This document shows, piece after piece, positions 6,059 to 7,795 of a DNA stretch of 7,795 bases (position 1 is the stretch's first letter; each line of letters starts with the position of its first letter). The position numbers and the translations under genes were made by a program. Under the pieces are notes generated by a model. It saw nothing but the letters and a program-made list of their open reading frames with translations. It was not told the origin of the DNA and made no database searches. The stretch comes from an uncultured Ardenticatenia bacterium (GTDB lineage Bacteria > Chloroflexota > Anaerolineae > Promineifilales > Promineifilaceae): contig CALLZA010000673.1 in the NCBI GenBank assembly GCA_937858165.1, positions 1 through 7,795 of the forward strand, written 5' to 3'.

Positions 6059-7165
6059 ATGACCAAAGTCAATCAAACTCCTCGACCCCTTCGGGTCCAC
6101 ATCATGACCGCCGGCCTGACCCCCGGCGACGCCGTCAGCAACTACGCCTTCAACCTGGCTCGCCTCTTCCGGCAGTGGGGAGCCAAGGCGACCGTCTACG
6201 CCGACTTCATCGCCCCGCAGTTGCAGAGCCGGGCGGAACTGTCACGGCTGTATCGGCCGACGGGCAACGACCTGCTGTGGTTCCACTACTCCATCTGGGC
6301 CGACAACGTGCAGCAGGCGCTCGATAGCCCCGACCTCAAGTTTATGGACTACCACGGCATCTGCCCGCCGCGCCTCTTTGCCGGGCAGAATGCCCATCTG
6401 GAGTACCTTTGCCAGCACGGGCTGGACATGCTGCCGTCGCTGGCCGGCCGCTTTGAGCAGGTCGTCATCCACTCCGAGGACTCGCGCCAAATCCTGCAAG
6501 GCCACGGCTTCCCGGCCGAGCGGCTGCACAAGATCTTCTACACCGTCGATACGGCCAAGTACGGCGCGGGTGAAGATGCGGAGTTGTCGGCCTCGCTGGC
6601 CCAACTGGAGTACGTTCTGCTGGTCGGCCGCATCGTGCCGCAGAAGGACATCGGCGCGCTCATCGACATCTTCGCCCGGCTGCACGCGGCGCGGCCGAAC
6701 ATGGTGCTCATTCTGGCCGGCACGCGCGACCAGACCAAAGGCTACGCCGCCCAGCTCGACCGGCAGATCGCCGCCTACGGCCTGGAGAGCCGCGTCCTCT
6801 TCGCCGGGCAGGTCAACAACCCGGCGGTGCTGGGCGCGCTCTATCGCCACGCCCGGCTGCTGTTCGTCACCTCGGAGTGGGAGAGCTTCTGCGTGCCCAT
6901 CGCCGAGTCCCTCTACTTCGGCGTGCCGGCGGCCGTCCATAACCAGGAGCCGATGGTCGAGGTGGCCGGGCCGGCGGGGCTGGTGTTCGACAAGCGGCGA
7001 CCGGACGAGGCGGCGGCGACCGTGCTGGCCCTGCTCGACGACCCGGCCCGCTACGCCGCCCTGAAGCGCGAGGCGACGGCCTGGGCGGCGCGCTATGACG
7101 ACGCGGCGCTGGAACGCAATGTCCTGGGCTTTCTGGAACAGGTGTTTGACCTGGACGGGCAATGA
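6059..7165 (+). CDS. GT4 family glycosyltransferase
   Basis: A 368-residue GT-B enzyme, normal length for GT4. The first strand is LRVHIMTAGLTPGDAVSNYA (11-30), a glycine-containing loop with Asp and Ser/Asn in place of GGxE. LLWFHYSIWADNV (72-84) and KFMDYHGICPP (94-104) are typical of GT4 relatives whose N-domain binds the acceptor. IHSEDSRQIL (137-146) leads to the linker. The donor domain starts at VLLVGRIVPQKDIGALIDIF (186-205), giving R191 and K196 as phosphate contacts, and the EX7E motif is complete (E275 and E283 in WESFCVPIAESLYFG). It presumably adds one sugar to the growing cytoplasmic glycan; donor and acceptor are unknown. ATG 6059 follows the second inverted repeat by 12 bp and has no clear Shine-Dalgarno sequence. 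The stop overlaps the start of the next gene by four bases (ATGA), implying translational coupling. Confidence 0.93.
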   Translation: MTKVNQTPRPLRVHIMTAGLTPGDAVSNYAFNLARLFRQWGAKATVYADFIAPQLQSRAELSRLYRPTGNDLLWFHYSIWADNVQQALDSPDLKFMDYHGICPPRLFAGQNAHLEYLCQHGLDMLPSLAGRFEQVVIHSEDSRQILQGHGFPAERLHKIFYTVDTAKYGAGEDAELSASLAQLEYVLLVGRIVPQKDIGALIDIFARLHAARPNMVLILAGTRDQTKGYAAQLDRQIAAYGLESRVLFAGQVNNPAVLGALYRHARLLFVTSEWESFCVPIAESLYFGVPAAVHNQEPMVEVAGPAGLVFDKRRPDEAAATVLALLDDPARYAALKREATAWAARYDDAALERNVLGFLEQVFDLDGQ

Positions 7166-7619
7166 GCGCGCGCCGGGTCGCCATCGTCGTCCAGCGCTAC
7201 GGCGTCGAAGTCAACGGCGGGGCCGAGCAGCACGCGCGCTGGCTGGCCGAGCGGCTGGCTGAGCAGTCGACCGCGGGCGAAGCGACCGAAGTCACCGTTC
7301 TGACCACCTGCGCTCTCGACTACATCACCTGGGCCGACCACTACCCGGCGGGCGAAGAGACGATCAACGGCGTGCGCGTGCGCCGCTTCCCGGTCGACGC
7401 GCCGCGCGACTGGAAGAACTCCCAGCGCCAGACGCGCCTGGTGACGACCCACCAGCACACTCTGTTCGATGAGGTGGCCTGGGTCAAGGAGCAGGGCCCG
7501 TTCTCGTCGCCCCTCTTCACAGCCATTCGCCGCGCCTATGAGACGACCGACGCCTTCATCTTCTACACCTTCCACTACGCCACCGCTTACTTCGGCCTGC
7601 CCATCGTCTCCGACAAGGC
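7162..7619 (+). CDS. N-terminal part of a GT4-like glycosyltransferase, cut by sequencing adapter
   Basis: The gene starts in an ATGA overlap with the upstream stop and about 152 residues are genomic. RRVAIVVQRYGVEVNGGAEQ (4-23) is the GT4 first strand plus the GGAE loop. VTVLTTCALDYITWADHYPA (44-63), INGVRVRRFPVDAPRD (68-83) and FIFYTFHYATAYFG (132-145) follow a known GT4 subgroup layout and match the gene at 4782-6017 block by block, so the two are probable paralogues. The donor-binding domain and EX7E motif are missing because the contig ends. The reading frame continues to about 7704, but from codon 153 it is adapter sequence (LLYTSDAADE and onward) and must be discarded. Bases 7618-7619 are genomic; base 7620 may be shared between the gene and the mosaic end. 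Confidence 0.9.
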
Positions 7620-7689
7620 CTGTCTCTTATACACATCTGACGCTGCCGACGAGCGATCTAGTGTAGATCTCGGTGGTCGCCGTATCATT
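7620..7689. other. Illumina Nextera adapter read-through (mosaic end, Read-1 side adapter, i5 index, P5)
   Basis: 7620-7638 is the 19-bp Tn5/Nextera mosaic end CTGTCTCTTATACACATCT. 7639-7652 is GACGCTGCCGACGA, the reverse complement of the Read-1 side adapter. 7653-7660 is an 8-base index (GCGATCTA, reverse complement TAGATCGC, which I recall as Nextera i5 501). 7661-7689 is the reverse complement of the P5 flow-cell sequence, from GTGTAGATCTCGG to CATT. The order is exactly that of a Read-2 running off a short insert. This is library DNA, not genome, and not a natural transposon end. Confidence 0.99.
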
Positions 7690-7795
7690 AAAAAAAAAAA
7701 ATAAGAGATAATGCAACGTGCGACGAGACACAAGGTGTCGATGATACAGCGAAGAAGAAATACAGAGGACCACATACACACTAGCGGGACGACAG
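7690..7795. other. Poly-A run and low-quality noise after adapter
   Basis: Twelve A residues (7690-7701) directly follow the P5 sequence, as expected when a read runs past the end of its template. The remaining 94 bases are lower in GC than the genome, have no coding pattern like the rest, and contain adapter-like scraps. I see no biological feature in them. Confidence 0.93.

Noticed and set aside
7620..7638. Natural Tn5/IS50-type transposon end
   Set aside because: The 19-bp mosaic end is followed immediately by Illumina adapter, index and P5, so it comes from library preparation.
7587..7781. 64-residue minus-strand ORF with MIRRPPRSTL at the contig end
   Set aside because: It is translated from adapter, poly-A and noise; no genomic content beyond 7619.

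Overview
This is a GC-rich metagenome-type contig end. It carries seven genes, all on the + strand and closely spaced, and four of them are GT-B (GT4-like) glycosyltransferases. The gene content, the very high third-position GC, the weak Shine-Dalgarno signals, and two kinds of palindromic repeat suggest an uncultured Chloroflexota bacterium of the Anaerolineae/Caldilineae type. That assignment is inferred from style and remembered family distribution, not from a marker gene.

Layout. Positions 3-392 hold the 3' end of a probable glycosyl-hydrolase-like (GHL10) protein. Positions 426-1952 encode a GT4-like glycosyltransferase with an extra N-terminal helical module. Positions 1955-4207 encode a 750-residue polytopic GT-C-like membrane glycosyltransferase. 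Its linker contains two in-frame GPLPxPLPxGEG-type hairpin repeats followed by an 8-bp tandem pyrimidine repeat. Positions 4303-4692 encode a 129-residue protein that looks like a free-standing copy of the module at the N-terminus of the first glycosyltransferase. Positions 4691-4765 are a perfect 35-bp inverted repeat. Positions 4782-6017 encode a second GT4 enzyme whose last 13 codons and stop lie inside a related inverted repeat (5976-6046). Positions 6059-7165 encode a third GT4 enzyme. From 7162, overlapping the previous stop by ATGA, a fourth GT4-like enzyme starts.

The contig is not genomic from about 7620 onward. There it runs into the Nextera mosaic end, the Read-1 side adapter, an i5 index and the P5 sequence, then poly-A and noise. 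The last gene is therefore cut at about residue 152, and every ORF in the tail is an artefact.

Taken together, the genes look like a surface-polysaccharide or glycoconjugate assembly cluster. Cytoplasmic GT4 enzymes would add sugars from nucleotide donors, and the membrane GT-C enzyme would use a lipid-linked donor at the outer face. No flippase, polymerase, ligase or sugar-nucleotide synthesis gene is visible, so the end product cannot be named. I see no RNA gene, CRISPR array, transposase or phage gene, and no clear undescribed system. The most unusual features are the repeats that have become coding sequence and the free-standing module.
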